This document shows positions 26,040 through 35,776 of a stretch of 64,000 nucleotides of DNA, piece after piece; the first letter of the stretch is position 1, and every line of letters begins with the position of its first letter. Under the pieces are notes generated by a model, which worked only from the letters and a program-made list of their open reading frames with translations, did no database searches and was not told the origin of the DNA. The DNA is from WTJO01 sp965660165. Lineage in GTDB: Bacteria; Pseudomonadota; Alphaproteobacteria; Puniceispirillales; Puniceispirillaceae. The stretch covers positions 20,014 to 84,013 of the forward strand of contig CBFHYU010000006.1 of NCBI GenBank assembly GCA_965660165.1, given 5' to 3'. A program made the translations under genes and the position numbers.

Positions 26040-26182
26040 CCCTCTTTAAGCTCAAACTTTTCGTGATCCGACAATTCATGTCCTTTGCTGAATAATGAAA
26101 TAGTTTTGCCCACCCCTACACTATAGCATGGATGCTATATTAGGCTTTGTAGCTATCGTTGCAGATATATTAGGGGGAGCAG

Positions 26183-28588
26183 ATGAAATCACATTACAGA
26201 GTAGTTGTCATTGGTGGCGGTGTTGTAGGCGCTTCTGTTATTTATCATCTGGCTAAATTTGGCTGGACAGATGTTTGCATGCTCGAACGTTCAGTGCTGA
26301 CAGCAGGCTCATCATGGCATGCTGCAGGTGGCATTCATGCGCTAAATGCAGACCCTAATATCGCCGCTTTGCAAGCCTATACTATTGATTTACTGAAAGA
26401 AATTGAAGATGAAAGTGGGCATAATATTGGCCTTCATATGACAGGTGGGCTGACGATGGCTGGCACGCCTGACAGATGGGAATGGTTGCAGGCAAATTAC
26501 CGCGTTTTTCAGTCTATTGGCATCGATGATTGCCGTCTGGTCACACCACAAGAAGCAGGTGAGCTTAACCCTATCATGTCAACTGATGGGTTTCTGGGCG
26601 GCATGTGGGCAGATAGAGAGGGCTATCTGGATACAACAGGCACTGTGCATGCCTATGCGATTGCCGCCCGCAAACGCGGCGCAGAATATTTTGAACATAC
26701 AAAGGTTGAAGCGTTAGAACAGACCTCTGATGGCTGGCGCGTTATAACAGATAAAGGCACGATTACCTGCGAGCATGTGGTCAATGCTGCAGGCTTATGG
26801 GCCAAACAGGTTGGCAGAATGGCAGGCATTGAATTGCCTGTATCTCCGCTAAAACACCATTATTTAATTTCTGATAGTATCCCTGAGCTAGAATCACTTG
26901 ATTTTGAAGTGCCTATGACTGTTGACCTTGAAGGCTTTACCTATCTTAGGCAGGATCAGAACGGTGTATTGCTTGGGATTTATGAGATTGATCATGAACA
27001 TTGGGCAATGGATGGCGCCCCGTGGGATTATGGCATGGAGCTATTCCAAGAACAGACTGATAGGATTGAACATGAGCTAACGCTCGGCTTTCAGCGCTAT
27101 CCATGCCTTCAGGAAGTTGGCGTAAAAACATGGGTAAATGGCGCCTTTACCTTCTCTCCAGATGGCAACCCGCTAGTAGGGCCAGTGCCTGGCAAACAGG
27201 GTTATTGGTGCGCATGCGCTGTCATGGCAGGCTTTCTTCAAGGGGGCGGTGTAGGCAAATCGCTTGCTGAATGGATGATATATGGCGAGCCTGAAGCGGA
27301 TGTATTTGGGATGGATGTGGCACGCTATGGCCGCTATGCCGAAAATAAGCGTTATATCCGCGAGACAACAGGCCAATTCTATTCTCGCCGCTTTGTGATG
27401 ACCTATCCTAACCAGCAACTTCCAGCTGGCAGACAGCTAAAAATGGCGCCTGCACATGATGCAATGGCTGAGGCTGGTGCCGTGTGGGGCAATAGCTGGG
27501 ACCTAGAAGTGCCGCTTTATTTTGCGCCAAAATCATTTTGTGAAACCCCCTCATTAAAGCGGTCTAACGCCTTTGAACTTGTTGCTGAGGAATGTAGAGC
27601 AGTGCGCCAAGATGTTGGGCTTCTCGATATATCTGGCTTTTCCAGATTTGAGGTCACAGGACCTAATGCAGAAGCGTGGCTTAATAAGATCATGGCCTCA
27701 AAAATGCCAAAGAAAGGCAGAGTATCGCTTGCTCCTATGCTAAGCCCTGAAGGCAAGCTAAAGGGCGATTTGACAGTCTTTAATTGGGGCGATGGGCGCT
27801 GGTGGATTATGGGCTCATATTATTTGCGTGCATGGCATATGCGCTGGTTCAACCAATATTTGGATGAGGGCGTTATGGTACGTGATCTGGGCGAAGAATG
27901 GACTGGCTTTTCTCTGGCAGGACCAAAATCACGTGAGGTGCTGAATACTATAACTGAAGGGGCTGGCGATGCGCTTGGATTTATGGGATGTGGCGAATTT
28001 GATGTTGGCCTATATCGCACCCATATTGGCAGGCTGTCTGTTGCAGGCGAGCTTGGCTTTGAGATAAATTGCAGAATGGGCGATCATATTGGCTTGCGCA
28101 GGCTATTGCTTGACGCTGGCGCAGACAGCAATATCCGTGAATATGGCTTTAATGCGCTCTTATCATTGCGGCTAGAAAAAAGCTTTGGCATCTGGTCAGC
28201 AGAATTCACCCAAGCCTATACCCCTGCCATGACAGGCATGGATAGATGGATCGATTGGAATAAAGATAGCTTTATCGGACGAGATGCCGCTATTGCAGAG
28301 CGTGATAGCAATGGGCCTGAACGCAGGCTGGTAACATTAGAGATAGACGCAGTAGATGCAGATGCATCAGGCTATGAGCCTGTCTGGTCAAAAGACACGC
28401 TGGTAGGCTTTGTTACCTCTGGTGGATATGGGCATAGCATTAACACATCATTGGCAATGGCAATGGTTGATTCAGACCTATGCACAGAGGGAACTGAGCT
28501 AACAGTTCATGTGGTCGGGGTTGAGCGAAAGGCGCGGATTATCCCTGCATCCCCATATGATCCTGCTGGCACGGTAATGCGTGCGTGA
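26183..28588 (+). CDS. dimethylglycine/sarcosine dehydrogenase-like flavoprotein (DAO + GcvT domains)
   Basis: An 801-residue two-domain enzyme. Residues 1 to about 410 are a DAO-type FAD domain (GGGVVG at 11-16; SSWHAAGG with H46 at the position used for covalent FAD in dimethylglycine and sarcosine dehydrogenases). Residues from about 450 to the end are a GcvT/aminomethyltransferase-like domain that hands the released one-carbon unit to tetrahydrofolate. It should demethylate an N-methylated amino acid. A strong GGGGGAG site precedes the ATG. Its stop overlaps the GTG start of the MttB-like gene (GTGA), so the two proteins are co-made and probably act on the same methylated amine. Confidence 0.9.
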   Translation: MKSHYRVVVIGGGVVGASVIYHLAKFGWTDVCMLERSVLTAGSSWHAAGGIHALNADPNIAALQAYTIDLLKEIEDESGHNIGLHMTGGLTMAGTPDRWEWLQANYRVFQSIGIDDCRLVTPQEAGELNPIMSTDGFLGGMWADREGYLDTTGTVHAYAIAARKRGAEYFEHTKVEALEQTSDGWRVITDKGTITCEHVVNAAGLWAKQVGRMAGIELPVSPLKHHYLISDSIPELESLDFEVPMTVDLEGFTYLRQDQNGVLLGIYEIDHEHWAMDGAPWDYGMELFQEQTDRIEHELTLGFQRYPCLQEVGVKTWVNGAFTFSPDGNPLVGPVPGKQGYWCACAVMAGFLQGGGVGKSLAEWMIYGEPEADVFGMDVARYGRYAENKRYIRETTGQFYSRRFVMTYPNQQLPAGRQLKMAPAHDAMAEAGAVWGNSWDLEVPLYFAPKSFCETPSLKRSNAFELVAEECRAVRQDVGLLDISGFSRFEVTGPNAEAWLNKIMASKMPKKGRVSLAPMLSPEGKLKGDLTVFNWGDGRWWIMGSYYLRAWHMRWFNQYLDEGVMVRDLGEEWTGFSLAGPKSREVLNTITEGAGDALGFMGCGEFDVGLYRTHIGRLSVAGELGFEINCRMGDHIGLRRLLLDAGADSNIREYGFNALLSLRLEKSFGIWSAEFTQAYTPAMTGMDRWIDWNKDSFIGRDAAIAERDSNGPERRLVTLEIDAVDADASGYEPVWSKDTLVGFVTSGGYGHSINTSLAMAMVDSDLCTEGTELTVHVVGVERKARIIPASPYDPAGTVMRA

Positions 28589-30141
28589 GCGTGCGCCGCC
28601 CGTCATCCAAAACCAGAAAGCGCGGCGGGCGCTCTTCGCGTCTGAAACCACAGATAGATAGCCCTGCCCGCTTCGGCACAGCATCGCTTAACAATCCATT
28701 TCCTGAGATGCGCCTATTCTCGGATGATTATATCTCAGCTATGCATCATAAGGCGCTAGATATTCTAGAGCATATGGGCATCAAAATCTTACTGCCAGAA
28801 GCACGAAATATCTTCAAAGCAGCAGGGGCTATCGTTGATGAGACCAATGAGATGGTGTTTATCGGGCGTGATATGGTGCGCCATGCGCTAGATACAGCCC
28901 CGCCATCTATCACCCTTGCAGGCGGGGCAGATCATCGTGCCATTACCCTTGAGCTAGGCAAGCTAGTATTTCAGCCTGGTGCAGGCGCCCCCTATGTCAC
29001 AGACAGGATACGCGGGCGGCGTGCTGGCACAGTGCAGGATTTCAGAGAGCTTATTCAAATCACGCAGTATTTTGATGCGTTGCATATGTTGCCCCCTTTG
29101 GTTGAGATGCAGGATATTGACCCTGCTGTGAGGCACTATGCCAATATGGAGGCAATGCTTACCCTATCAGATAAGGTGCCGCATATCTTTTCCAGAGGCA
29201 CCGAACAGGTTGAACAAAGCTTTGAGATGTTACGTGATTTCAGGGGGGTGAGTGATGCAGAATTTAATCACACGCCGTATGCCTATACTATCATCAACAC
29301 AAATTCTCCACGCCAGCTAGATATTCCTATGGCGCAAGGGCTTATCGATTTTGCCAAAGCGGGACAGGTTTCTGTGGTAACCCCCTTTACATTGATGGGG
29401 GCAATGGCGCCTGTTACAGTGGCAGGCGCGATTACCCTCAGCCATGCAGAAGCATTAGGGGCAATTACCCTTACCCAGCTAGTGCGGGCTGGCGCGCCTA
29501 TTTGCTATGGTACCTTTACCTCAAATGTTGATATGAGAACTGGCGCCCCTGCCTTTGGCACTCCAGAGCATTTTCAAGCTTCTATTGCGGCAGGCCAGCT
29601 AGCCAGAAAAATTGGCTTGCCATGGCGATCAGCTACAGGCTCTGCTGCTAATCTTAATGATGCACAAGCTGCCAATGAAACCCAAATGGGGCTATGGGGC
29701 TGTTTGCTGGCAGGCTCAACCATTGTGATACATGCGGCAGGCTGGCTAGAGGGCGGGCTTACTGTTGGCTATGAAAAGCTGATCACAGATATGGAAGTGG
29801 TGAATATGGTTGCTAGCATCTGCACAAAATCTCAGGAAACTGAGGAGGATATCGGGCTAGATGCGCTTGAAGAGGTTGGCCCGGGTGGACATTTCTTTGG
29901 CTGTGCGCATACCATGCAAAGATATAAAGAGGCATTTTATCAGCATTTGGTAGCCGATTTATCCAATTATGGAAGCTGGCAGGAAGCAGGCGGATTATCT
30001 GTGGATGAACGGGCTACACCAATCTGGCAGGCCATCTTAGATAAAGATCAACGCCCAAACATAGATCAGGCAAAGATTCAGGCGTTACATGCATATATTG
30101 ACCGCAAAACCCAAGCAGGTGGCGCGCCGCCCGTTAGCTAG
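28585..30141 (+). CDS. trimethylamine methyltransferase (MttB) family protein, non-pyrrolysine
   Basis: A 518-residue member of the MttB superfamily (COG5598). The barrel body (about 50-500), with NSPRQLDIPMAQGLIDFA, SHAEALGAITLTQLVRAG and the C-terminal GPGGHFFGCAHTM block, is typical. No in-frame UAG interrupts it, so it is of the pyrrolysine-free kind that includes glycine betaine and other quaternary amine methyltransferases. It starts at GTG overlapping the preceding stop codon. The first 30 residues are very basic and poorly conserved. No cognate corrinoid protein or activase is adjacent. A methyl transfer from a quaternary amine feeding the DMGDH-like partner is likely. Confidence 0.88.
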   Translation: MSVRRPSSKTRKRGGRSSRLKPQIDSPARFGTASLNNPFPEMRLFSDDYISAMHHKALDILEHMGIKILLPEARNIFKAAGAIVDETNEMVFIGRDMVRHALDTAPPSITLAGGADHRAITLELGKLVFQPGAGAPYVTDRIRGRRAGTVQDFRELIQITQYFDALHMLPPLVEMQDIDPAVRHYANMEAMLTLSDKVPHIFSRGTEQVEQSFEMLRDFRGVSDAEFNHTPYAYTIINTNSPRQLDIPMAQGLIDFAKAGQVSVVTPFTLMGAMAPVTVAGAITLSHAEALGAITLTQLVRAGAPICYGTFTSNVDMRTGAPAFGTPEHFQASIAAGQLARKIGLPWRSATGSAANLNDAQAANETQMGLWGCLLAGSTIVIHAAGWLEGGLTVGYEKLITDMEVVNMVASICTKSQETEEDIGLDALEEVGPGGHFFGCAHTMQRYKEAFYQHLVADLSNYGSWQEAGGLSVDERATPIWQAILDKDQRPNIDQAKIQALHAYIDRKTQAGGAPPVS

Positions 30142-30158
30142 ATGAGAGGAATTTAGAC

Positions 30159-31466
30159 ATGAGCACTTCACCAGATGCCATCATTATCGGCACCGGCGTT
30201 ATTGGAACCTCTGTTGCATTTGAACTAGCAAAAGCCGGCTATAAAACTCTGTCTGTTGATCGCAATAGCCAGATAGGGCATGGCTCAACCGCAGGCTCAT
30301 GCGCCATTATCAGAATGCATTATTCAACCCTAGACGGCACTGCGTTTGCGTGGGAGGGATATCATTACTGGCGCAATTGGTCTGATTATCTTGGCCTGCC
30401 CTCTAGCGATATTTTGGCTAAATTCAAAGAATGTGGCTGTCTGGTAATGCAAACTGAAGAAAATGGATTTTTAGACAAGCATATTGCCCATAGCCGTAGC
30501 CTTGATATTCCGATTGAGATTTGGGATGCAGACACTATATCAAAACATCTGCCAATCTATCAGCTTGACAGTTTTTCACCTGCTAAAACACTAGATGATG
30601 ATAGCTTTGGGATACCGAATGGGGGCAGTCTGAAAGGCGGCGTGTTCTGGCCTCGCGCAGGATATGTAACAGACCCTGCTTTATCATCTCAAAACCTTGC
30701 TGCTGCCGCAAGCCAGCATGGCGCCGCATTTCGGCTTGGGGTTGAGGTTGCAGAGATTCTTGTCTCAGCAGGCGAGATACGCGGCATTAAACTGGCTGAT
30801 GGTGAAGAAATACACGCCCCTATTGTGGTCAATGTGGCTGGACCTGGCTCATCACATATCAACCAACTAGCAGGCGTGATAGATGAGATGACAATTACCA
30901 CCCGCCCATTGCGTCAGGAAGTTGTGCATTTGCCGTCACCCTCAGGGTTTGATTTTGAAACCAATGGCATGATCGTATCTGATAGCGATATTGCGCTATA
31001 TTGCCGACCTGAGCATGGCAATCATATTCTTATTGGAAGTGAAGACCCACCATGTGATCCGCATAAATGGGTTGAGACTGATCATGGATATGATAATGCA
31101 TTTTCAGACCAATGGAACACACAGGCGCTTCGATATGCCCAACGCGTACCATCAATTGGTATTCCGTCTAAAATGCGCGGTGTTGTTGATTTATATGATG
31201 CTTCAACCGACTGGATTCCGATTTATGATAAATCATCTATAAAGGGATATTATATGGCATGCGGGTCTAGCGGAAACCAATATAAAAATGCGCCTATTGC
31301 TGGCAAATTGATGGCTTCACTAATAGCCTATTGTGAAGCTGGAAACGACCATGACACCGCACCATTTCATTTTACCCTGCCCTATATAGACAGACAGGTA
31401 AATGCTGGGTTTTATTCACGCAAGCGCCCGATAAATCAGGAATCTAGCTTCTCTGTGCTTGGCTAG
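30159..31466 (+). CDS. FAD-dependent oxidoreductase (DAO family)
   Basis: A 435-residue flavoprotein with GTGVIG at 11-16, the HGSTAGSCAIIRMHYS flavin-contact stretch and a C-terminal MACGSSGNQYKNAPIAGKLM block closing the FAD site. It resembles sarcosine oxidase beta-subunit/glycine oxidase-like proteins. It begins 17 bases after the MttB-like gene with a good GAGGAATTT site, completing a three-gene operon for methylated amine breakdown. Its exact substrate (sarcosine, N-methylproline or other) is not evident. Confidence 0.88.
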   Translation: MSTSPDAIIIGTGVIGTSVAFELAKAGYKTLSVDRNSQIGHGSTAGSCAIIRMHYSTLDGTAFAWEGYHYWRNWSDYLGLPSSDILAKFKECGCLVMQTEENGFLDKHIAHSRSLDIPIEIWDADTISKHLPIYQLDSFSPAKTLDDDSFGIPNGGSLKGGVFWPRAGYVTDPALSSQNLAAAASQHGAAFRLGVEVAEILVSAGEIRGIKLADGEEIHAPIVVNVAGPGSSHINQLAGVIDEMTITTRPLRQEVVHLPSPSGFDFETNGMIVSDSDIALYCRPEHGNHILIGSEDPPCDPHKWVETDHGYDNAFSDQWNTQALRYAQRVPSIGIPSKMRGVVDLYDASTDWIPIYDKSSIKGYYMACGSSGNQYKNAPIAGKLMASLIAYCEAGNDHDTAPFHFTLPYIDRQVNAGFYSRKRPINQESSFSVLG

Positions 31467-31490
31467 CCTTATCCTGCAGGCAATCACAGC

Positions 31491-32474
31491 CTATAGCTTT
31501 CCCTTTTGATGCAACTCGGAAAAGGCGTTAAAGGTAGCGGTAATGCCGTCTTTAACTGAAATGGCCGGATATTCAGGTAGCTGAAAGCGCACAGGGGCTT
31601 CATCTAGGTCAGGCGGAAAGGGAAATGGCTGTCCTTCGCACCGAATATCTGCATTAGGCGCAAGGGATGAGATAATATCAATCCCTGTCTCAATAGTTTC
31701 ACATTGTCCATTTAAGTCAAAGACAGGAGCGCCCTCACCATTCTGGCTCACAGCGGCAATAAAGGCAGATGCCGCCTCACCAGCATATAGCCAGCTATAA
31801 TTGCCAGTATAGGGGATGGTAAAGGCCTCGCCTGTCACAGCAGCCTTAATTGCTAGCGTGTTTTTTGAACTAATACCTTGATCCCGCGCCAGACCATAGA
31901 CAACATTTGGTCGCAAGCCAACCGAAGGCACTTGCCAGTCTGCCCAATATACAAAAGCAGATTGTTCATTCGCCATTTTATAGACACCATAAAGCGTTTC
32001 TTTGAATGGCCCGCCAGGGGGAAGGGCAAGTGCGGCAACAGAAGAAGCATAGGCAGTGCGCATGATGCCCATCTCTCGAGCCGTTTGTAGAATATTGATT
32101 GTGCCTTCCACATTTACCCGCGCGCCCAATGCTGGATTTGCCGCACAAAATGGTACCTGCAAGCCTGCCAGATGGATGATTGCTTCAATCTGATATGTCT
32201 TTGCAAGCTTAAGAATTGCGTCAAAATCTGTTACATCGCAAGCTTCCCACTTGACCTGCTTGGCGGCATCCTCCCCCATCACAAGGGCTAGCCTGTCAAT
32301 ATTATTTGATAGATCAGTAGCGACTACAGGAATGCCAGACGCGCTGAGTATAGCCACCACCCACGCCCCAATACAGCCGCCTGCCCCTGTAACAAGCACA
32401 GGCCCCTTACACTGGCTTTGCGGCAGGATAAACGGTTTTAATAGCGATTGTTCCACCTGATTTTCCTCATTCAA
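31491..32474 (-). CDS. NAD(P)-dependent epimerase/dehydratase (extended SDR)
   Basis: A 327-residue extended short-chain dehydrogenase. A 24-residue N-terminal tail precedes the nucleotide motif TGAGGCIG (G30, G33, G36); the catalytic pair is Y162 and K166 in YGVYK, with the serines of ASSVAAL near 144. The GLRPNVVYGLARD stretch is typical of sugar-nucleotide or sugar-acid epimerases. It is convergent with the FAD oxidase gene. Substrate unknown; the tail before the Rossmann fold is longer than usual and the true start could be further in, although no other methionine is suitable. Confidence 0.85.
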   Translation of the reverse strand: MNEENQVEQSLLKPFILPQSQCKGPVLVTGAGGCIGAWVVAILSASGIPVVATDLSNNIDRLALVMGEDAAKQVKWEACDVTDFDAILKLAKTYQIEAIIHLAGLQVPFCAANPALGARVNVEGTINILQTAREMGIMRTAYASSVAALALPPGGPFKETLYGVYKMANEQSAFVYWADWQVPSVGLRPNVVYGLARDQGISSKNTLAIKAAVTGEAFTIPYTGNYSWLYAGEAASAFIAAVSQNGEGAPVFDLNGQCETIETGIDIISSLAPNADIRCEGQPFPFPPDLDEAPVRFQLPEYPAISVKDGITATFNAFSELHQKGKL

Positions 32475-32601
32475 TAACTTATAGGGTATAGTCTATGCTC
32501 GTAATCTGGCAGACGCAATTACAGCTTTTAGAAAAAAAATGGCATTCTGCCCTACACAAGTAACATTTTCTGTCGTTGGACGCTTCTGAAGAGGTATGTT
32601 T

Positions 32602-35600
32602 ATGACGGCAGTCTATACAACACAGACGGTCAACATGTTGGCAAATGCGCTTGGTGTTAGCAATAACACTGGCAGCAATATAGCTGTGTCTAAATCAGTC
32701 TCAGGTGATAGCACCTCTATAACCTCTTCCATTGCCACTATTCAGGCTGATATGGGTGATGCCGAATTTGCGCACCGTTTGATATTAAAAGACAGGCTGG
32801 AAGGCGGCGCTCATATCATGAGCATGGTGACAATCACCAATGATACATTAGGACAGATTACAGAATATCTGAAACAAACTCAGGATAATCTAGGTTTGTT
32901 ATCCAATGTTATAGCCGATAGTGACGAATATAATTCTGTGCTTGCCGCTATTGATGAGATTGAGCTGGAAATGTCATCCTATCTTGGTAGCTTGTTTCAT
33001 AAGGGCACGCTTGATTTTGAGCTGAATTCGGGCGATCCAACTGCCGCCCCTTCATTTTTGGATTTTATAAATCTGTATGAAGACCCTAGTAATCCAGCCA
33101 CACTGAAAGGCCAGATAGCTGCCCTTGAAGTTGATATGGTAACGCTATCACATGCAACCCATCATCCGGACTCTTGCCCACATTGCTCTGCCCAAGCTGT
33201 ACAGCAACCTGCCAGCACAGACATGCTGTCCCCCTTAGAAGCAACTGTGTCAAACTCAAGCTCGGCAGGCGGCGTTGGCTATAATTCTAATTCTGCCGCA
33301 ACCACAGCAGACCCAAATTATGAAGAAATTAACACGCTTTTACTATCTACTAATTGGGATGTTGGGGCGGGTGAATTATTATCTTATTCATACTTTACTC
33401 TTAACAATGATGGCACTAACGGATATCCCAGTACATCAGCATATAACGTGAGCGGTGTTGATATAGATACGCTTACCGAGAGCAATGTTGATGATGCGAC
33501 AGCTGATCCAAATCGCGACACCAATAACTCAACATACCTAAATCAGGCCTTTGGATTGTGGGACGACATTGTAGACTTCAATTTTGAAGAAATAACCGAA
33601 GCATCAACTAACGGAAGTTTAGATGTTGGTGAGATGCGAGTTGCATTTACAGACCGTTCTTCTAGCGCGGCAGCCTTTGCCATCCAGCCAGGAAATGGCG
33701 TGCCTAATGGGGATGTTTGGTTTGAAGCAGAAGATAATACAAGTTTTAATCCCTCATTTGATTTCACTCAATTTGGACAGGATAGTGACGATGACGGTAT
33801 AGCCGATTTAACAGCTGTAGTTTCACGGGCTGGTCTAGGCGATTCAGGATATAGCTTCAGGTCAGCCATGCATGAAATAGGCCATGCAATAGGCCTAAGC
33901 CATCCCTTTGACAATAGCAGTTTTACGGGAAGCACCTTGCCAACATCAAAGGACTTAATGCGAAACACCATTATGTCTTATACCAATCTAGACAGAAATT
34001 CTTATATTTCCTTTTCAACACTAGATTCAGGACAGGCAACGTTAAACACTTGGGACTATCAGGATTACAGTTCTATCGATATGACTGGCGCATCCTACAC
34101 CTCATATGGTGAGCGAAGAATATATGCCTCTACACCAATGGTTTATGATGTTGAAGCCGCTCAATATATGTATGCAGAAGAGCAGACATCTGGTCAAGGA
34201 AGAGATGGCAATAATGCTTACGCCTATGATGATAAGGTAATGGTCATCCAGACAATTGTTGACAGTGGCGGCACAGACACAATTGATGCCAGCAGGGTAA
34301 CGCGTGATAGCATCATAAATCTTACCCCAGGCAGTTTTTCTTCAATCGGGATTTATAGTCGAGCTGACCAGCTTGCTGATATTGAAGCTCAGACTAACGC
34401 TTCAGTAAGATCAAATGTCTCTACATTTATGAGCACACTTGATGGCAATGCCGCAACAGGCGATGCCATTTATACTGGCGAAGACAATGTTGCTATTTCG
34501 ACAAAAACCTATATTGAAAATGCTACAGGCGGTTCAGGTGATGATACCATCACAGGCAACCATCTGAACAACACCATCATAGGCGGGGCGGGCAATGATA
34601 CAATCGACGGTGGTGATGGCGATGGGGACATTGCCTATTTCTCTGGCAAGCAGTCAGACTATACCATCACTGGCTCGGGAACCAGCTGGACAGTTACCGA
34701 CAACAACACAGCAGATGGCGATGATGGCACCGATACGCTGACAAACATCGAATTTTTATCTTTTGGTACAAGCGCAGCGTCATCTGCTCAAGTTCTAGCA
34801 GACGATGATTTTGAGTTAACTTTCAATACTGATCTAAGCGGTGAAAGTGCATCTGACTTGCAATTTTATCTGCACAACAAAAATTGGGATAATAAAACAG
34901 CTCCTTCTACAAGCGATGCAGTTCAAGTTCAAATAGGCGCTGGTTCAGGAATAACAGATTTCTCTGGGCTAACAAAAAGCCAAGTTTTGACATATCTACA
35001 ACAGGATATAAATGCAGCACTCACTGGAGGCACGAAGCCTTCTGGAGACATAGAAATAGATGCAAATAGCCCTTTACGATTCACAACTAACGGGACTGGA
35101 ACCAATCAAACGATTTCTATTTGGGGATTAAGCACAGTTTTACAAAATTTCTTTGGCTTTAACCAAGCTGACCTCAGACAGAGTGCTTTTGATGGAAACA
35201 TATCTGGTGTAGGGACTTCTGGATCGGGCGATAATAGAATTTATGTAGATCCAAATTCACCACTAGTTACATATTATGTACCAACCAATCTTATTGCTGA
35301 AAACGCCGTCCCCTCTGGCGGCTACACTATTTCTGCAAGTTCTGTATCTGGCTATGGAACCAGCGGCGGCGGCGTTGATGGCGGCGGCGATACAGGTGAT
35401 TATCTTGCGATAACGGTAGATAGCATTAACCGCGTCTTCGCGCCTAAGAAAAATATTGGGATGATCAACATTAGCACAGCAGAAGGCGCCTTTGAGGCGA
35501 TAGAGATGCTGGATGTTGCGATACAGCAAATATCAGCTGAAACAGCCAAGCTTGGCGCTATCCAAAACAGGCTAACCACAGCTATCAGCAATTTACGCAC

Positions 35601-35760
35601 ACAGGCAATTCAGACTGAAACCTCTAAATCCCGCATTGTTGATACTGATTTCACTGTTGAATTAACAAAGCTGGTGAAAAAACAGATTTTAAGTCAGGCG
35701 GCAAGCCAAATTCTGAACCAGTCAAATTCATCAAAACAGAACGTGCTTGGCCTGTTATAA
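32602..35760 (+). CDS. flagellin-like protein with inserted serralysin-type metalloprotease and RTX repeats
   Basis: A 1052-residue mosaic. The last 85-90 residues (from about 964) match the flagellin C-terminal domain: ISAETAKLGAIQNRL, then an SRIVDTDF turn and the helix ending LNQSNSSKQNVLGLL. Residues 1 to about 145 are helical, with a LGQITEYLKQTQDNL segment resembling the flagellin N-terminal domain. Between them lies a metzincin protease (about 238-600): zinc motif HEIGHAIGLSH at 424-434 and a Met-turn IMSY with M458, as in serralysins. RTX repeats follow at about 643-678. A segment at about 735-920 resembles flagellin D2/insertion modules. An odd CPHC sits near 192. I start at ATG 32602 (GAGG 7 bases before) rather than 32596. 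It is probably exported by the flagellar system and assembled as a proteolytic filament subunit, comparable in design to flagellinolysins; assembly is inference. Confidence 0.85.
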   Translation: MTAVYTTQTVNMLANALGVSNNTGSNIAVSKSVSGDSTSITSSIATIQADMGDAEFAHRLILKDRLEGGAHIMSMVTITNDTLGQITEYLKQTQDNLGLLSNVIADSDEYNSVLAAIDEIELEMSSYLGSLFHKGTLDFELNSGDPTAAPSFLDFINLYEDPSNPATLKGQIAALEVDMVTLSHATHHPDSCPHCSAQAVQQPASTDMLSPLEATVSNSSSAGGVGYNSNSAATTADPNYEEINTLLLSTNWDVGAGELLSYSYFTLNNDGTNGYPSTSAYNVSGVDIDTLTESNVDDATADPNRDTNNSTYLNQAFGLWDDIVDFNFEEITEASTNGSLDVGEMRVAFTDRSSSAAAFAIQPGNGVPNGDVWFEAEDNTSFNPSFDFTQFGQDSDDDGIADLTAVVSRAGLGDSGYSFRSAMHEIGHAIGLSHPFDNSSFTGSTLPTSKDLMRNTIMSYTNLDRNSYISFSTLDSGQATLNTWDYQDYSSIDMTGASYTSYGERRIYASTPMVYDVEAAQYMYAEEQTSGQGRDGNNAYAYDDKVMVIQTIVDSGGTDTIDASRVTRDSIINLTPGSFSSIGIYSRADQLADIEAQTNASVRSNVSTFMSTLDGNAATGDAIYTGEDNVAISTKTYIENATGGSGDDTITGNHLNNTIIGGAGNDTIDGGDGDGDIAYFSGKQSDYTITGSGTSWTVTDNNTADGDDGTDTLTNIEFLSFGTSAASSAQVLADDDFELTFNTDLSGESASDLQFYLHNKNWDNKTAPSTSDAVQVQIGAGSGITDFSGLTKSQVLTYLQQDINAALTGGTKPSGDIEIDANSPLRFTTNGTGTNQTISIWGLSTVLQNFFGFNQADLRQSAFDGNISGVGTSGSGDNRIYVDPNSPLVTYYVPTNLIAENAVPSGGYTISASSVSGYGTSGGGVDGGGDTGDYLAITVDSINRVFAPKKNIGMINISTAEGAFEAIEMLDVAIQQISAETAKLGAIQNRLTTAISNLRTQAIQTETSKSRIVDTDFTVELTKLVKKQILSQAASQILNQSNSSKQNVLGLL

Positions 35761-35776
35761 GGTCGCAGTTTACTTC

